A stretch of DNA of 64,000 bases, from assembly GCF_949987515.2 (NCBI RefSeq), contig NC_082697.1:19723730-19787729 (forward strand). Reading direction: 5' to 3'. Each line of letters starts with the position of its first letter. Position 1 is the stretch's first letter. Shown in pieces: positions 1-10,965 of this stretch. The notes beneath the pieces were generated by a model. It searched no databases, had not been told where the DNA came from, and saw only the letters and a program-made list of their open reading frames with translations. This DNA is from Delphinus delphis. Its lineage: Eukaryota > Chordata > Mammalia > Artiodactyla > Delphinidae. The position numbers and the translations under genes were made by a program.

Positions 1-1202
1 CATCAGTGTAATAGACCTTCTGGTTGCTATTGTTCATGCATTTCCAAAGATAGCATATATTAACTTTGGTACATGCATTCCCTCTCTAGAATCCTCAGTG
101 GGAATTAGTCATAATGTATACTAGGTTCATATTTTTCAACTCTTAAATGTGAGGTCAGGGTCTGTCAAGTTCAAGTAAAATAAAGGGAACATAAGAGTGG
201 ATTTCTGAATTTAAGCATATTTTGCAAACTCTGGAAAGGGTAGATTGTTGTAGTGTCTTTGGGACTTACAGAAGTTTAAGCTCTGCCACACTGAGTTCTC
301 CCAAACCTTTGAATATGGAGAGCCTGAAACTTTAGCCTAGATGACCTTTCACCTGAGGAGCTTCATTCCCAGACATCATTCCCAAGTCCATTAGCATTGT
401 CTACACTGGCCCAGCAGACCAGAACATTAATCTACCTCGAAGGAGAAGAAGCTTGGACACCAAAAACCTGAGCAACAGAAAGCAGCTTAGTTTTCTCACC
501 TTCGTGAAATGGATGAACACATTTCATTTAAGAAGTAGATATTTTGATGCTTATTTCATTTGCAACTTTCTTGTGACCACCATACAAATGTAATTAAGCC
601 ACAGAGAAAAAAAATATTGCCAGGTGAAAGTTCAGATTAAGATAAGGCTAGTGTTCAATCGTTAGCAATAATGAGGAAGATCTGTGTGTACAGTAGGTTA
701 AGATGCTCATGATGTTACCAGATAAGCAAATTATAGGTCACTGTGTATTGCATGATCCTTGGCAAAATGTATGTTTAAAGATGTAGTTGAGTTATGTAGA
801 TATAGACGTGGGGATAGATGAAGATATGGCTATGTCTGTAAAGTCAGGGAGATGAGGCACCATAAACTGAGAGTGTTGCTATGGAGGGTAAAATTAAATG
901 AGCAAGTGGGCACATTTACTCCTAACTTTGTTTAAATTTTAATATTGCAGCTAGTCGGTTATTTCTTAGAATTATTAACATTATCAATATTATAATATTA
1001 TCAATCACCATTGGTAGTAAAGGTAGTAAAGTACTAATATGATGAGAATAAGTCAATTCTGTTCTAAAAAAACTCCAGTGACAAGAGTCTCTGGTACTGA
1101 AACATTTACACACTTGCCCTGACCTTGCCTTGACATTGACCCATCTGATGCTGACCTCAAGTGCGGGCTAATTCAGCTACTAGAAACTAGGTGATAATTA
1201 AC
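1..1202. other. No gene seen; unique AT-rich DNA
   Basis: I recognise neither a gene nor a repeat here. Open frames are short (the longest is 63 codons at 922-1113, minus) and look like chance. There is one short A-run near 606. Confidence 0.5.
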
Positions 1203-1375
1203 ATTTACCAATCATTCAGTAAGAGCTTCACTTGTCTTCCCTGAACTTGTGTAACAGTTTCATTGGGTAGGTATTACGATTCCACTTTACAGATGAACAA
1301 ACCAAGATAGAGAAAGATTGAGTCGTGTCACCAAGGTCACACGTTGGCCAGAATTAGGAGCACAGTGTGGTCTGG
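1203..1375 (-). mobile_element. MIR SINE fragment
   Basis: The order of motifs matches a reversed MIR: a degenerate enlarged-value region, then 'ccactttacagatgaacaaa' near 1281, then the 'ccaaggtcacac' block near 1331. MIRs are ancient tRNA-derived SINEs shared by mammals. The copy is diverged and its ends are approximate. Confidence 0.7.
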
Positions 1376-2154
1376 CCCTTCAGTGATGGCAATGTTTTTG
1401 ACTCTGGTATTCTCACACCATTCAAGGGCCTGAGCAGCAGTACCCCCCAGATGTTGAAACTTCCACACATAAGCCACTTGAATTAGGTAAGATATATGTT
1501 TCATTTGGAAGAAGAAAATCTCTGCTCGAGCTCACCCGAGGATGGGTGGTTGCCAGAATCAACAGCCTCCTAAAATTGCCCGTAAAGCCAGGTGTCAACT
1601 TGCTGAAGTGCAAGCCAGAAAGAATAGGGCACCAAGGGAGGGTGGATGTGGGTGTTTTCAGCACGTTGTCAACATTCTAATGACTGCAAGTTTTGTTTTA
1701 AAGAGGATTTGAGCTGCAAAAGGTGTCACCAGCAACAGGCTGCAGTTTTAATGATTTAGCTTTAATTGCAGAAGTGAACCTCATGCTTTTGAGAAGTGTG
1801 GATTCCATAAACAGATTGAACGTGTTTTCTTGAGTGCTGCGTGTCTAACAGTTGGTGGGGTTCAGTTTATGAACTGCTTGTTTAGCATTGATTTGGCTGA
1901 ATTTTTAAAATTATTATTATAATTACCCCCAAAGGGCTTCAAGTCACAAACAAACACCACCAAAGGCAATGACAGATGATGACAAATTATTAATGTCTTC
2001 TTTCTGTTCTTCACTAATTTCATAATGTTATCTGCGCAAGCATCACCAGCCAACATGTATCCACCCTGAACGAGCTTTGGTGTAATGTGTTTTTCCTACA
2101 CTCCGACACAGATATGTTTTGAAAAACTTAAAATAAAAACCTATGCAGTGAGAA
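1376..2154. other. No gene seen; unique DNA
   Basis: No repeat is recognised. Minus-strand open frames at 1422-1664 and 1862-2056 (80 and 64 codons) have no familiar motif and no splice context that I can support. Confidence 0.5.
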
Positions 2155-2502
2155 GAGGAGAAAGATGAATACGATGAACACAGAAGAATTTTAGAGCAGT
2201 GAAAATACTCTATATGGTATTATAGTGTTGGGCATATGTCATTATACATTTGTCCAAACCCATAGATTGTACAACATTGAGAGTGAACCCTAATGGAAAC
2301 TAGGGACTTTGGGTGATTATGATGGGTCAGTGTAGGCTCATCTCTGGTAAAAAAGAAGTGTCCCATTCTGGTGAGTGATATTGATCATGGGGGAGGCTAT
2401 GCATGTGTAGGGGCAGGGGATATATGGGAAATCTCTATGCCTTCCTCTTAATTTTGTTGTAAGCCTAAAACTTCTCTAAAAAAAAAGTCTTAAAAAAAAA
2501 AC
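2155..2502 (+). mobile_element. L1M 3' end (ancient L1)
   Basis: The text follows the L1M/L1MB 3' UTR closely: 'gtcattatacatttgtc' near 2238, 'gtacaacattgagagtgaac' near 2269, 'gggggaggctatgcatgtg' near 2390, then two A-rich tails ending at 2502. The flanks share a rough match (aaaaacctatg before, aaaaactatg after), which may be a decayed target duplication. 5' truncated; carries no ORF. Confidence 0.85.
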
Positions 2503-2919
2503 TATGTAGCTAAGAATTTTAAAAGATTACCCCCAAACATTTTCTCCTTATTTGTAAGATTCAGATACTTGTTAAGTGTAAAGTCAAGCTGGCCATTTTA
2601 ATACCATTATCTCCCCTTCCCCCATCACAGCACCCTTCCCCGCTCCAGATTAATTACAGCCTGGATCTAACCCTCAGGCTTGGAAAACACTCTGCTGATG
2701 AAGTTTTCAGGGATAATGGATGGTTTGTAAGTTTCTTGTACAAATCGCTTCATTTTAAGTACCCTGGTCTGCCTACAAGTACTCCAAACCCCATAACTGT
2801 TTCTTGATTAGTCTAAGATATTTCATTTTGGCTGCAAATATGCTGCTTCCTTTGATGTATTTGAACAGAACATCTGGTTGCATCTAAAATGTACCAGTTC
2901 TGTGATTTTTGTTAAGCGT
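2503..2919. other. No gene seen; unique DNA
   Basis: Nothing recognised apart from a pyrimidine-rich stretch near 2610-2645. Confidence 0.5.
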
Positions 2920-3060
2920 GTCAACTTCCTCTCCATGTCCTTCTTTTTTCATCTGTAAAATGGGGATAATAATCCATATTCTGCAGAAATGCTGATACAA
3001 TTACAGGGGATAATGGATATATTATGTGTTTAGCACAGATCATAAATTGTTTCTTTCTTC
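2920..3060 (+). mobile_element. MIR SINE fragment
   Basis: Contains the sense MIR core 'catctgtaaaatgggg' near 2950, followed by 'ataata' and the degenerate 'tgtttagcacagatcat' end near 3028. The tRNA-like head is not clear. Confidence 0.7.
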
Positions 3061-3329
3061 TACTAGTTCATGATTCAGAAAAATGGAAATTGATTCAACA
3101 AAGAAGAAGTAGAGTGTAAAAAGCAATGTTAAGAAAGAAACTGGTAAACTTAATGGAAATGTTTTAAAATTTGTTTTAAAATCTAATAATTGTCATAATA
3201 ATGCCTTTTTTAGGGGTTAGCTGATAATGGAGAGAAAGTAAATACTGGGAACAAGTAGCATAGAAGATGAAGATGGAAAAACCCCAGTTAAAGAGTTTCA
3301 CAGGTCTTTTTGATGCCAAGAAAAGAGTT

Positions 3330-3600
3330 AAGTTGCCTAACATGAGACTTTGTTAAGATAATCAGGAATGTTAAAAACTTTAAGGATAAATACTAAAATA
3401 ATAAGCAATATATAACTTCCAAAAGAGTAATGAGAAAAAGGGGAAAAAGCTAGAATATTCTAAGAGAAAATAGGAAATCAAATGGGGGCAGAGGGACACA
3501 AAGAAAATGCATTATAAATAGAAAACAATAAAACAGGTTCAAATCTATCAGATTGATATAAATTTAAAACTCATCCCCTACACACAAATAAACAATGTAT
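3330..3600 (+). mobile_element. Diverged L1M internal fragment
   Basis: Resembles the L1M stretch between ORF1 and the start of ORF2, as seen more clearly at 17270-17785. Shared cues are 'tatataacttccaaaagag', 'aaaataggaaatcaaa' and 'aatagaaaacaataaaac'. Highly decayed with no open frame left. It could instead be unrelated A-rich DNA. Confidence 0.4.
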
Positions 3601-4621
3601 GTAGTAAGTCTTAGAAACACTATTAAATGGTCAGGAAGGAGAAAAAAATGCAGAATACTAGCTGCCTTTGGTTATGAGAGGGCATTTATCAAAGAAAACA
3701 AAGCTTAAAGGAATAAAACAACTAGAATGAATTCTTTCAGTCAGATACATCAGCATGTGGAATTAGAGGATACCCACTAACTCTTCACTGATACTTTCGG
3801 GTTGATAAATATGTGATCCAGCATTCCCATGGGACAGAATTTTAGCTCTGCCTGTGAGTTAATTTCAGACCCAGGCAGACAAGTCTGATGAATTGCTTGG
3901 AACTACCTCTTGGCTGACTATAAGCACTCTACTTGAAGGTAATAATTACAAATAGAGAAAACCCTTAAAGAGAATTGCCACTTTTCCTAAGGCCCTCCAA
4001 GGAATCAAAACCCGTTCAGAAGTCCCAGTGTTTAAATCCCAAGACTCAAGAGTATGAGGTTTCATACTTTGCTATTCCTAGAACTCACAGCTCTCTTCCA
4101 CCAAGGTTCGTTGTTGATTGGGCCCAGAGGGTTAGACTCTTCTCTCTTTTATGCTGGAAACATTTGTTTTTTGGGTTTTTTGTTTGTTTTTTGTTTGTTT
4201 TTTTGCCTCCACTATGGCTCCCTGAAATTTGTTTCCCAGTGTTTCACCTGCCATTCATATCTCGTGACTCTTGACTCTCTCTTGAGGACCATGCCAGATC
4301 TCTGAGAGCTGCCAATTACAGGTGCGTTTGCTTCAGTCAGTGCGCCCTCTTCCCTCTGTTATGTCCCACAAAATGCTTCTCTCTGATTGGAGGAGTTAGT
4401 CACAAATGCAAATGCTTTCAGGGGCCAGGCAGACAGAACAACTAGATAAGGGAGCCCAAGCGGGAAGGGGGTAGGAGGTGGGCATCTGGTAGTTCATCTT
4501 AGAGTTTTATCACTAGGGAATACAGCATAAAATAAACAGGGGTAGGGCAGAGGGTTACAGGGGACACTGATTATCAAGATGACTGAGACTTCCCAAGAGA
4601 CTACATCTAACCAACCCCTTT
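3601..4621. other. No gene seen; T-rich patch inside
   Basis: Overlapping open frames at 3975-4305 span a T-rich low-complexity run (4159-4206, mainly ttttg units), which explains their Phe-rich product. No known gene or transposon recognised. Confidence 0.5.
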
Positions 4622-4910
4622 TAATTCTCTTGGGCATATTCCTAGGGGTAGAATTGCTGAGTCACACGGTAAATCCACGTTTATCAGTTTGTGGAACTGC
4701 AAGACTGTTTTTCAAAGCAGCTGCATCATTTTACATTTCCACCAGCAGTGTATAAGGGTTCCAATTTCTTTACATTCTCACCAACACTTGTTATTGAATG
4801 TCTTTTTGATTATAGCCAACCTAATTGGTGTGAAGTGCTATCTCAGTGTGGTTTTGATTTGCATTTCCCGGATGACTAATGATGTGGAGCATTTTTTCAT
4901 GTGATAATGG
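4622..4910 (-). mobile_element. L1M 3' region, antisense
   Basis: A clear antisense L1M ORF2-tail/3' UTR signature: 'ggggtagaattgctgagtca' near 4645, 'acatttccaccagcagtgta' near 4732, 'tctcaccaacacttgttatt' near 4775 and 'gatttgcatttcccggatga' near 4856. The open frames at 4689-4904 are readings of this relic. Confidence 0.9.
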
Positions 4911-5619
4911 CTCATGTAATTTTTAATATTGGATATGGATAGTTTCCACCCAAAGGGACAGTTCTCTCTTCAGGGGGTCCCACGTGTCTGCTCAGGGGTA
5001 TGATATTCATCCAGGCTTTGAAACTCACTAGTTACTCATTTCCACACATCTGGGCTGAAGAGAACAGATTCCGAAGAAAGAGGCAGAAAGCCAGAGATTT
5101 ATGCTTCTGTCTTTCTTTTCTCCCTTTCCTGTCAAGGGCAGCTGGGTCTCTCCTGGAACAAATTCTCTCAGACAAATTCTCCACCAGACCAGCAACTCAA
5201 GGGGACACATGAGGAGCTTGTTGTTAAGAGTTTGAGCCAAACCACCAGAGCTTCCTGTGCCAGGTAAGCATGAATAGGGGCCGAAATCACCCATTACTAA
5301 CCTCTCACCCATGACTGCCTGAGAGGTATTTCTCAGGCTCTAACCATGAAACCTGTTTCCTCTCTCCCCTCCGAAGCTTAGCCCAGAGAGGCATGATAAT
5401 ATCACTCAGCAAATGGAAAATATTTATTTTATGCTTATTCTAAGAAATGTGATCCATCAAAAATGAGCTGACAAGCCCTTTCATTTCCAAGGACAGTGTC
5501 CACACATTCCAGGCTGCCCCTGGACCTGGAATCAGACAAATCCAAGCCAGAGGCCAGTGAGGGCCATACAGATATCTTCATGGGTGATACTGCAGCATGA
5601 ACTTAAGACACCATCTGCA
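4911..5619. other. No gene seen; unique DNA
   Basis: A 94-codon minus-strand open frame (5028-5312) and a 70-codon plus-strand frame (5000-5212) overlap on opposite strands. Neither shows a recognisable domain, and I treat both as chance. Confidence 0.45.
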
Positions 5620-5825
5620 GACTCAGACACCTAGGTTTCAGCCCAGCTCCCTCACCCCCTAGCTGTGAGATGCTTACGCATCTCTTAATGCATTTTCTCC
5701 ACGATAAAACATCAATAATAATATTCCCTTCTTCATAGGACTGTTTTGAGAATTAAACAAGGCAATAACTGCTTGGTTCTCAGCAAAAGGCCTGGAACAT
5801 ACTAATCAATAAAGAAAAATTAGAT
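5620..5825 (+). mobile_element. MIR SINE, nearly full length
   Basis: The tRNA-like head is weak ('cctaggtttcagcccagctc' near 5630). The core and tail are better: 'gcattttctccacgataaaa', 'ataataata', 'aggactgttttgagaattaa' near 5737 and 'aatcaataaa' near 5805. Confidence 0.7.
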
Positions 5826-6370
5826 ATTCATATGTTTTGGTTGTCAACTCTGAAAGGGAAGGCCATTGCATTTCTCAAATCTGGTAAGTTTTGTCAAAGT
5901 TCTCATTAAAGCAGAAACATAGACTATTACATGTAGTTCGTTTTGACCAAATTACACAACTCATGAGTTAACAAATTCATAGTTAGTAATCTGAAGGAAT
6001 TGGTAAAATCTTTGTTTAATTCCAAAAGAAGCAACTGAACAACTATGGGATTGGGAAGATGGATCCAAATAGTCCCCAGATCAACTCTGAAAAGGATTTA
6101 GAGTCTGTGTAAGCCCCAAATTCAATAAGCTGCCCACAGTCCATGTGGCTTTGGTCTGCACAGTGACCTCTGGGTAGGGCTAATTTTGCTATATATTTCC
6201 TTTGTTAGGTCACAACTAACAAAGTTGCAGGGATCCCATTTATTGCAAACTAGATAGTGAAACCAAGTTTTTAAAGTATCAGGAAATCATGCTAAAAATG
6301 AAGCCAGGTGTAGCAAAGAGCAATTCATTTGGAAACAGAAAATGCAAAGAAATAATGTAACTAATCTCAC
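5826..6370. other. No gene seen; unique AT-rich DNA
   Basis: No repeat or open frame of note. Confidence 0.5.
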
Positions 6371-6840
6371 TATTATTTTCCTGTTTCTGCTGTGACAAAT
6401 TGCTACAAAGTTAGTGGCTTAAAACAATGCACATCTATGTCTTAGAATTCTGGATGTTAGAAGTCTGAAATGGGTTTATAGGCTAAAATCAAAGTATTGG
6501 TGGGGATGAACTCCTTCTGGAGTTTCTAGGGGGAAATCAGCCCCTTGTCTTTTCCAGCTTCCAGAGGCTGCTTGGGTTCGTTGGCTCCAGGCCTCCTCCC
6601 AGCAATCGCATCACTGCAACATCTGCTTTTGTCATCACATCTCCTTGTCTGACTCTGACCCTCCCGCCTCCCTCTCATGAGGACCCTTGTGATTACATAT
6701 CCAGGATACACTTCCATCTCAAGATCTTTAACATAATCACATCTGCAATATCCCTCTTATCAAGTAATGTAACACATTCACAAGTCTTGGGGATTAGGAT
6801 GGGAACATCTTTGTGACATCATTATTCTGCCTGCCATACT
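6371..6840 (-). mobile_element. MLT1-type solo LTR (ERVL-MaLR), antisense
   Basis: Motifs of a reversed MLT1 LTR in order: 'ctgctgtgacaaattgctac' at 6388, 'agtggcttaaaacaatgcac' at 6412, 'ttagaagtctgaaatggg' near 6458, 'taacataatcacatctgcaa' near 6729, and the end 'attattctgcctgcca' near 6822. These are non-coding relics of an ancient endogenous retrovirus-like family. No internal retroviral region lies beside it. The 63-codon minus-strand frame at 6526-6717 lies within it. Confidence 0.85.
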
Positions 6841-7149
6841 TCCCTACCTGAAGGATTATTATGTGAAAGAGTGATAAGGGCAGAACTAATACAAAGGGGT
6901 GGAAGTGGCAAGAATGGAGAATTTGGCCCCAAACAGAAGAATCTCAGAAACAATAAGAGGTGAATTAAGATGATAGGAGCTTTTGTGGGGGATGTGGGCT
7001 CTTCTTTATTGATATTGGGTCCCCTCTTCTACACATTTACCCACTCAACCCATGCTGGGGGTTTGGATCACCTGGTCTCTGAGTCTTTCCAACTCTATGT
7101 GTCTAGATCTTTGTGAGTGCCTCAACACATGTTGAGGATTTGGAAGGTG

Positions 7150-7445
7150 TATCAGTCAGGATAGGCTATGCTATGCTGGGTAACAAACAACTCCAAGAAC
7201 CTCAGTGGCTTCAATCAACATATTCATTGTGGGACTGCAGGGGGGCTCTAATCATTGTAGCCTCCCAAGGACTATGAAGCAACCACCATCTCAAATGCAG
7301 CTAGCCACTCTGCCAATGGGAAAGAGAGTTCTGGAGGGTCTAGAAAGAACAATTATGCCTGGCCCAAAGGTGGCACATGTCACTTACACAAACAACTCCT
7401 CAGCCAGAACTGGTTGCATGGCTCCAACTAACCAAAATGAAGACA
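7150..7445. mobile_element. Unassigned old interspersed repeat, LTR-like
   Basis: 'tatcagtcaggataggctat' at 7149, 'ctgggtaacaaacaactcc', and the later 'gtggcacatgtcacttacac' near 7370 followed by 'cagccagaactggttgcatg' resemble a common mammalian interspersed repeat that I remember but cannot name firmly. The 109-codon plus-strand open frame (7205-7534) runs through it into the A-rich stretch and is not likely a gene. Confidence 0.45.
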
Positions 7446-7480
7446 AGAAAAAAAAAGAAAAAGAAAAAAAAAAGACAAGA
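7446..7480. repeat. A-rich low-complexity tract
   Basis: Runs of A broken by single G residues follow the LTR-like segment. They encode the Lys/Glu-rich part of the open frame noted there. Confidence 0.85.
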
Positions 7481-7749
7481 ACATGCAATCTGGAAGGCAA
7501 AGAGCTAGAAATAGCTGGTGAGCAGAAACAATGACCACAATAGTAAACAAGCTCTTTTCTCCCTCCCCATCAATTCATGAGTTTTAGCCATAAACTGGAT
7601 TCCTTGTAACCACTAAAGGGTTCCTCTAAAAGGAGCTACTGTCTGTCTATTAGTTCTGGATTCACTGATGAGACAGGATTGTCTTATGCATGCTCTTCAC
7701 TAATTTTATCTCCATGGTTAGAATTTGACTTTTAAAAGATTAATAATAA

Positions 7750-7795
7750 AATGATGATGATGATGATGATGATGATGATGGTGATGATGACAATG
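7750..7795. repeat. (GAT)n trinucleotide microsatellite
   Basis: About a dozen near-perfect gat units with a ggt interruption near 7780. On the minus strand this reads as a His run in a chance 60-codon frame (7718-7900). Confidence 0.95.
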
Positions 7796-7799
7796 AATG

Positions 7800-7895
7800 T
7801 TTCCTGAAAATTCATGATGTGCTGAATGGTGTGCTAAGCACTTTTCACATTTACTTTCCTGGATCTTAGACAGGGGGCATAAACAAATCATGTTT
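7800..7895 (-). mobile_element. MIR fragment
   Basis: 'gtgctaagcacttttcacat' at 7831 matches the reversed MIR tail. The remainder fades quickly, and the position next to the GAT microsatellite is typical of decayed SINE ends. Confidence 0.5.
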
Positions 7896-8281
7896 CTCAT
7901 TTCATAGCATACCTATATCATCAGACTCATGCAAAGAGTGCTCTGTGTTATTCATGTGTCCCCACTCCTCATTTTAGCAATCATAATGCCTTTGATATTA
8001 TATCTCGATCTTGGGTATGTCTTTAAAAAAGGTGTAATGTTATTGTTATGCAGGTATTTTTTAATGCATAAAAATTAAAGTACTGTGAACTTGGTTCTTG
8101 CTTTCATACAAGTAGCATCATTTTTATAAGATCTTTCCATGTTTGTAGGTATACACTCACACAGTTTATGGCTTATAAGAGCCACATAGTATTCCATAGT
8201 ACATGTCCACTATATTTTACTTAACTTTTCCCTCAGCAGTGGGACTCCCAGGTGGCCTGTAATAGTTCCCTGATACTTTAA

Positions 8282-8466
8282 TCTGAAGGTTGGCAAACTT
8301 TTTCTTCAAAGATCCAGATAATAAATATTTTTGGCTTTGTGGTCCTTAAGGTCTCAGTTGCAAGTATTCAACTCTGCTGCAGTAGCGTCAAAGCATCCAC
8401 AGACAGTACACAAATAAATGGGTGTGGCCAAATTTGGCCCAAGGGCCATAGTTTGACAAGTCCTGC
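8282..8466 (-). mobile_element. MER20-like hAT-Charlie MITE inside L1M
   Basis: 'ggttggcaaactttttcttc' at 8288, 'aataaatatttttggctttg' at 8320, 'caactctgctgcagtagcgt' near 8369, 'aatgggtgtggcc' near 8416 and 'tttggcccaagggccatagt' near 8433 follow the non-autonomous hAT element that I recall as MER20. The segment with the 'aataaaactttattt' block is missing, so this is an internally deleted copy. The family name is from memory. Confidence 0.75.
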
Positions 8467-8745
8467 TTCAAACAAGGCTGTGATGAACATCTTCTGTATG
8501 TCCCCTTGTGGACTTGTGTCACATTTTCTCTCAAATATACTGTAAAAACAAGAGTAAGATTGCAACCTAATGGAGTAGACAAAAAATTGCTGGAGTTTTA
8601 TTCTGAATGGCTGCATCAGTCTAGTCTTCTGACAACAGTTTATAGAAACAAAAGGTGTTTACCCACATCCTTCCCAACATGACCCAGCTATCTTAATTTT
8701 TGTCGATATGATGGGGTAAAATAGTATCTTGTTGCTTTTTTCACT

Positions 8746-8830
8746 CAATATCTCTTTATATATTAACTTCAATATCTCTTTCAATATCTCTTTATATATT
8801 AAAGACTTTCAATATCTCTTTATATATTAA
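8746..8830. repeat. 21-bp tandem-like repeat, 3 copies plus a partial
   Basis: The unit 'caatatctctttatatatta' plus one A occurs exactly at 8746-8766, 8782-8802 and 8810-8830, with an 11-base partial copy at 8770-8780. Short unequal spacers separate them. It lies inside the antisense L1M and is a local expansion rather than part of the L1 consensus. Confidence 0.9.
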
Positions 8831-9283
8831 TTGGTCATTAGCACTGCCTTTTCTATGTATTGCCTGCTCATGACTTTTGCCTTTGTTCTCTATTTCTGGA
8901 TATGTGTGGGAGTTTCTTGTATAGTCTACACATTAGCCCTTTTTCAGTTTTAAAACTTGCAAGCAATTTTCAAGTAATCTCTCCCAATCTGTTAACTGTC
9001 TGTTAATCATGTCAGTCATGTGTTATACTCAGGAATTCTTAATTTTTGACAGTATATGATTTGGGCTTTTTAAGACTTGGTTAGGAAATCTGTCTACACT
9101 CCTAAGTCACAATAACAGTATTTTCTGTGATTAACCTTAGAGTTTGGCCTTTTATCTTGTGGCCTTTAATCCGTCTTGGGGACCCTTTTATTTATAGTGA
9201 AGGCATATCCACTCTAATCTATATAGTGAGTCAGGTTTTCCAGAACCATCAGTCAAACCTGATGGATAAAACTTTACCCACTT

Positions 9284-9366
9284 GGGAGTTCCGTAGTGGC
9301 CTAGTGGTTAGCATTCTGGGCTTTCACTGCCGTGGCCCGGGTTCAATCCCTGGTTGGGGAACTGAG
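9284..9366 (+). mobile_element. tRNA-Glu-derived SINE head (or tRNA-Glu pseudogene)
   Basis: Positions 9289-9361 align along their whole length with a nuclear tRNA-Glu: A box 'tagtggcctagtggttagc', anticodon loop 'ctttcac' giving anticodon TTC, and B box 'gggttcaatcc'. The acceptor halves pair poorly (ttccgta against ggggaa), so a working tRNA is unlikely. Artiodactyl and cetacean SINEs start with this same gggagttcc head, but the copy stops just after 'gaactgag', with no SINE tail. The surrounding L1M predates it. Confidence 0.7.
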
Positions 9367-9929
9367 AGCTTTCTCTTCTGTTCCACCCATGTATGTATCC
9401 ATTTGGGGGGCCTCCACCATATTGTTTTATTTCTATGGCTTGGTAATATATTTCAATATTTGGTACAGCATATCTCTCCTATTTGCTCTTCTTTTCCAAA
9501 ACTCACTTAGCTATATATGGACTTTTATATTTCCATATACAATTGTATGCATTCATCTTGTCTCTAGATCCTTAAAAATATCTAGCTGGAATTTTTATTG
9601 AGACTACACTGAATTCACAGTTCAATTTGAAGATAATTGATATCTGTTCAATATTAAGACATCTCCTTCATAAGTATGGAATATCCCTCAAATCATCTTT
9701 TATATCCTTTAATAGAGTTTTAACATTTTCTCCAGATGTTCTGTGCATTCTTTGTTAAGCTAATTTCTAGACACTTCATGTGTGTCTAGACATACTTCAT
9801 GTGTCTCATGGCTATTTGGAATAGACTCTTCTTTCTTCTCTTTTTTATTTTTTTCTTTTCATCTAGTTGATTTTTGCTGCTATAGAGAAAGGCTATTGTT
9901 TTTGTGGATTGATTCTGCTTTCTTATATT

Positions 9930-10045
9930 GTAATCCTCACAAGCAGACTTACAAGAGTGATACTCTTATCCCATTTTGTAGGTGAAGTTAGGTAACTGAG
10001 CCAAGATCATTCAACTAATAAGAGGTGAAGCTAGTGGGTGATGAT
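9930..10045 (-). mobile_element. MIR fragment
   Basis: 'taatcctcacaagcagactt' at 9931, 'cccattttgtaggtgaagtt' at 9971, and 'gccaagatcattcaactaat' near 10000 give the reversed MIR core in order. It abuts the end of the L1M. Confidence 0.75.
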
Positions 10046-10965
10046 AAGCAGTATCTCCCACCAGAGGGAGTTTTGACTGTGCAGGAGGGTAAGTAGCGAC
10101 AGTATATTTAAAACTCCCTGGCATACGAAGAAGTGCTCAATTTACAAAATGGAAACTCCCTTTGCAAATAGTATTATTTGGCTATTCCTCTACTGACGCC
10201 TGCTGACTCCCAGGAACATGACTAACGCAAAGCATGTGGTCCATGGCCCAGTCAATAACAGTGCAAAGATAAGAAACTGCCTCCTTTCCCAATGGGCCAT
10301 TCTAACACATTCCTCCACCAAGTTAAAATCGGCCCTGTCAAGGCAGCAGGATGCTCTGAATAGGGCTTCCCCAGACTCCCTGGCCGGGCTGGCACCTCCT
10401 GTCATTTCCCTTGTCATTTTTGCTGAAACCTAGTCCCAGCTGCCACACTAGCTCCCACTTGGAAGTCTCCTGTCTGGAGCCAGTGAGGTTTGTCTGCTTT
10501 CTTGGGTTTGGCTAATAAATTGGGATCGTGGGGTCAGGCAGCAGGGGACCTGGCACCCAGGGAGCCCCTGACACAGATTTTATTAGATTTCTCTTTGCAG
10601 GGCCCGGGATGCCATCCCAGCAGGGAGCCCACAATCGCTCAGTAACCAAGATTTTGTCATCTCTGGCTTGACAAGGTCATTTTTTACTAGAGAAGGAAAA
10701 ATCCCACATTAATTATACAAGCAAACTGGGGCCAAGGCTGTTAGAGCTGGCCTCCCTCTTGTGTGAGGGGGGAGTAAGAGAGGAGGTTGGTTTCCTCTGT
10801 GAGTGGGGAGTGAAGCCAGGAGAGAGGAGGGTATATGTGTGGAGGTTGGACTTCCGAGACCCTTCGTCTCTGAAATGCGTATGTGCTGTCTAATTCGAAA
10901 TGTGTGTTTATCTAAAAGAGACTGCAAGGCGACTGAACCACGGAACAAGCATGATCAAACCCACA
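10046..10965. other. Unique DNA, GC-richer than neighbours; possible regulatory block
   Basis: No repeat recognised. Two opposite-strand open frames (10190-10433) overlap and show no domain. From about 10440 to 10700 the sequence is balanced, free of low complexity, and holds AT-core motifs such as 'tggctaataaattggg' and 'attaattatac' (10711). That is compatible with a conserved non-coding element but does not prove it. Confidence 0.35.

Larger units (their letters stand above)
8085..9930 (-). mobile_element. L1M ORF2/3' region, antisense, interrupted
   Basis: A long antisense L1M. The 3' UTR-like part contains 'catagtattccatagtacat' near 8186. The ORF2 part contains 'cattagccctttttcagttt' near 8931, a decayed 'gagactacactgaattcaca' near 9600, 'gttctgtgcattctttgtta' near 9738 and 'catctagttgatttttgctg' near 9860. 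It is broken by a MER20-like element (8282-8466) and a tRNA-Glu-like SINE (9284-9366). All frames are decayed. The 127-codon plus-strand frame at 9127-9510 crosses the L1/SINE boundary and is an artefact. Confidence 0.85.

Noticed and set aside
7718..7900. His-rich 60-codon minus-strand frame
   Set aside because: The His run is the (GAT)n microsatellite read in reverse.
9289..9361. Functional tRNA-Glu(TTC) gene
   Set aside because: Acceptor-stem pairing is poor and the head matches a SINE (gggagttcc), so a transposon or pseudogene is more likely.
9127..9510. 127-codon plus-strand frame
   Set aside because: It crosses from antisense L1M into the tRNA-Glu-like SINE and back, so it is not a gene.
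2155..9930. An intact, potentially active LINE-1
   Set aside because: Every L1 piece is truncated, decayed or interrupted, and none keeps an open ORF1 or ORF2.
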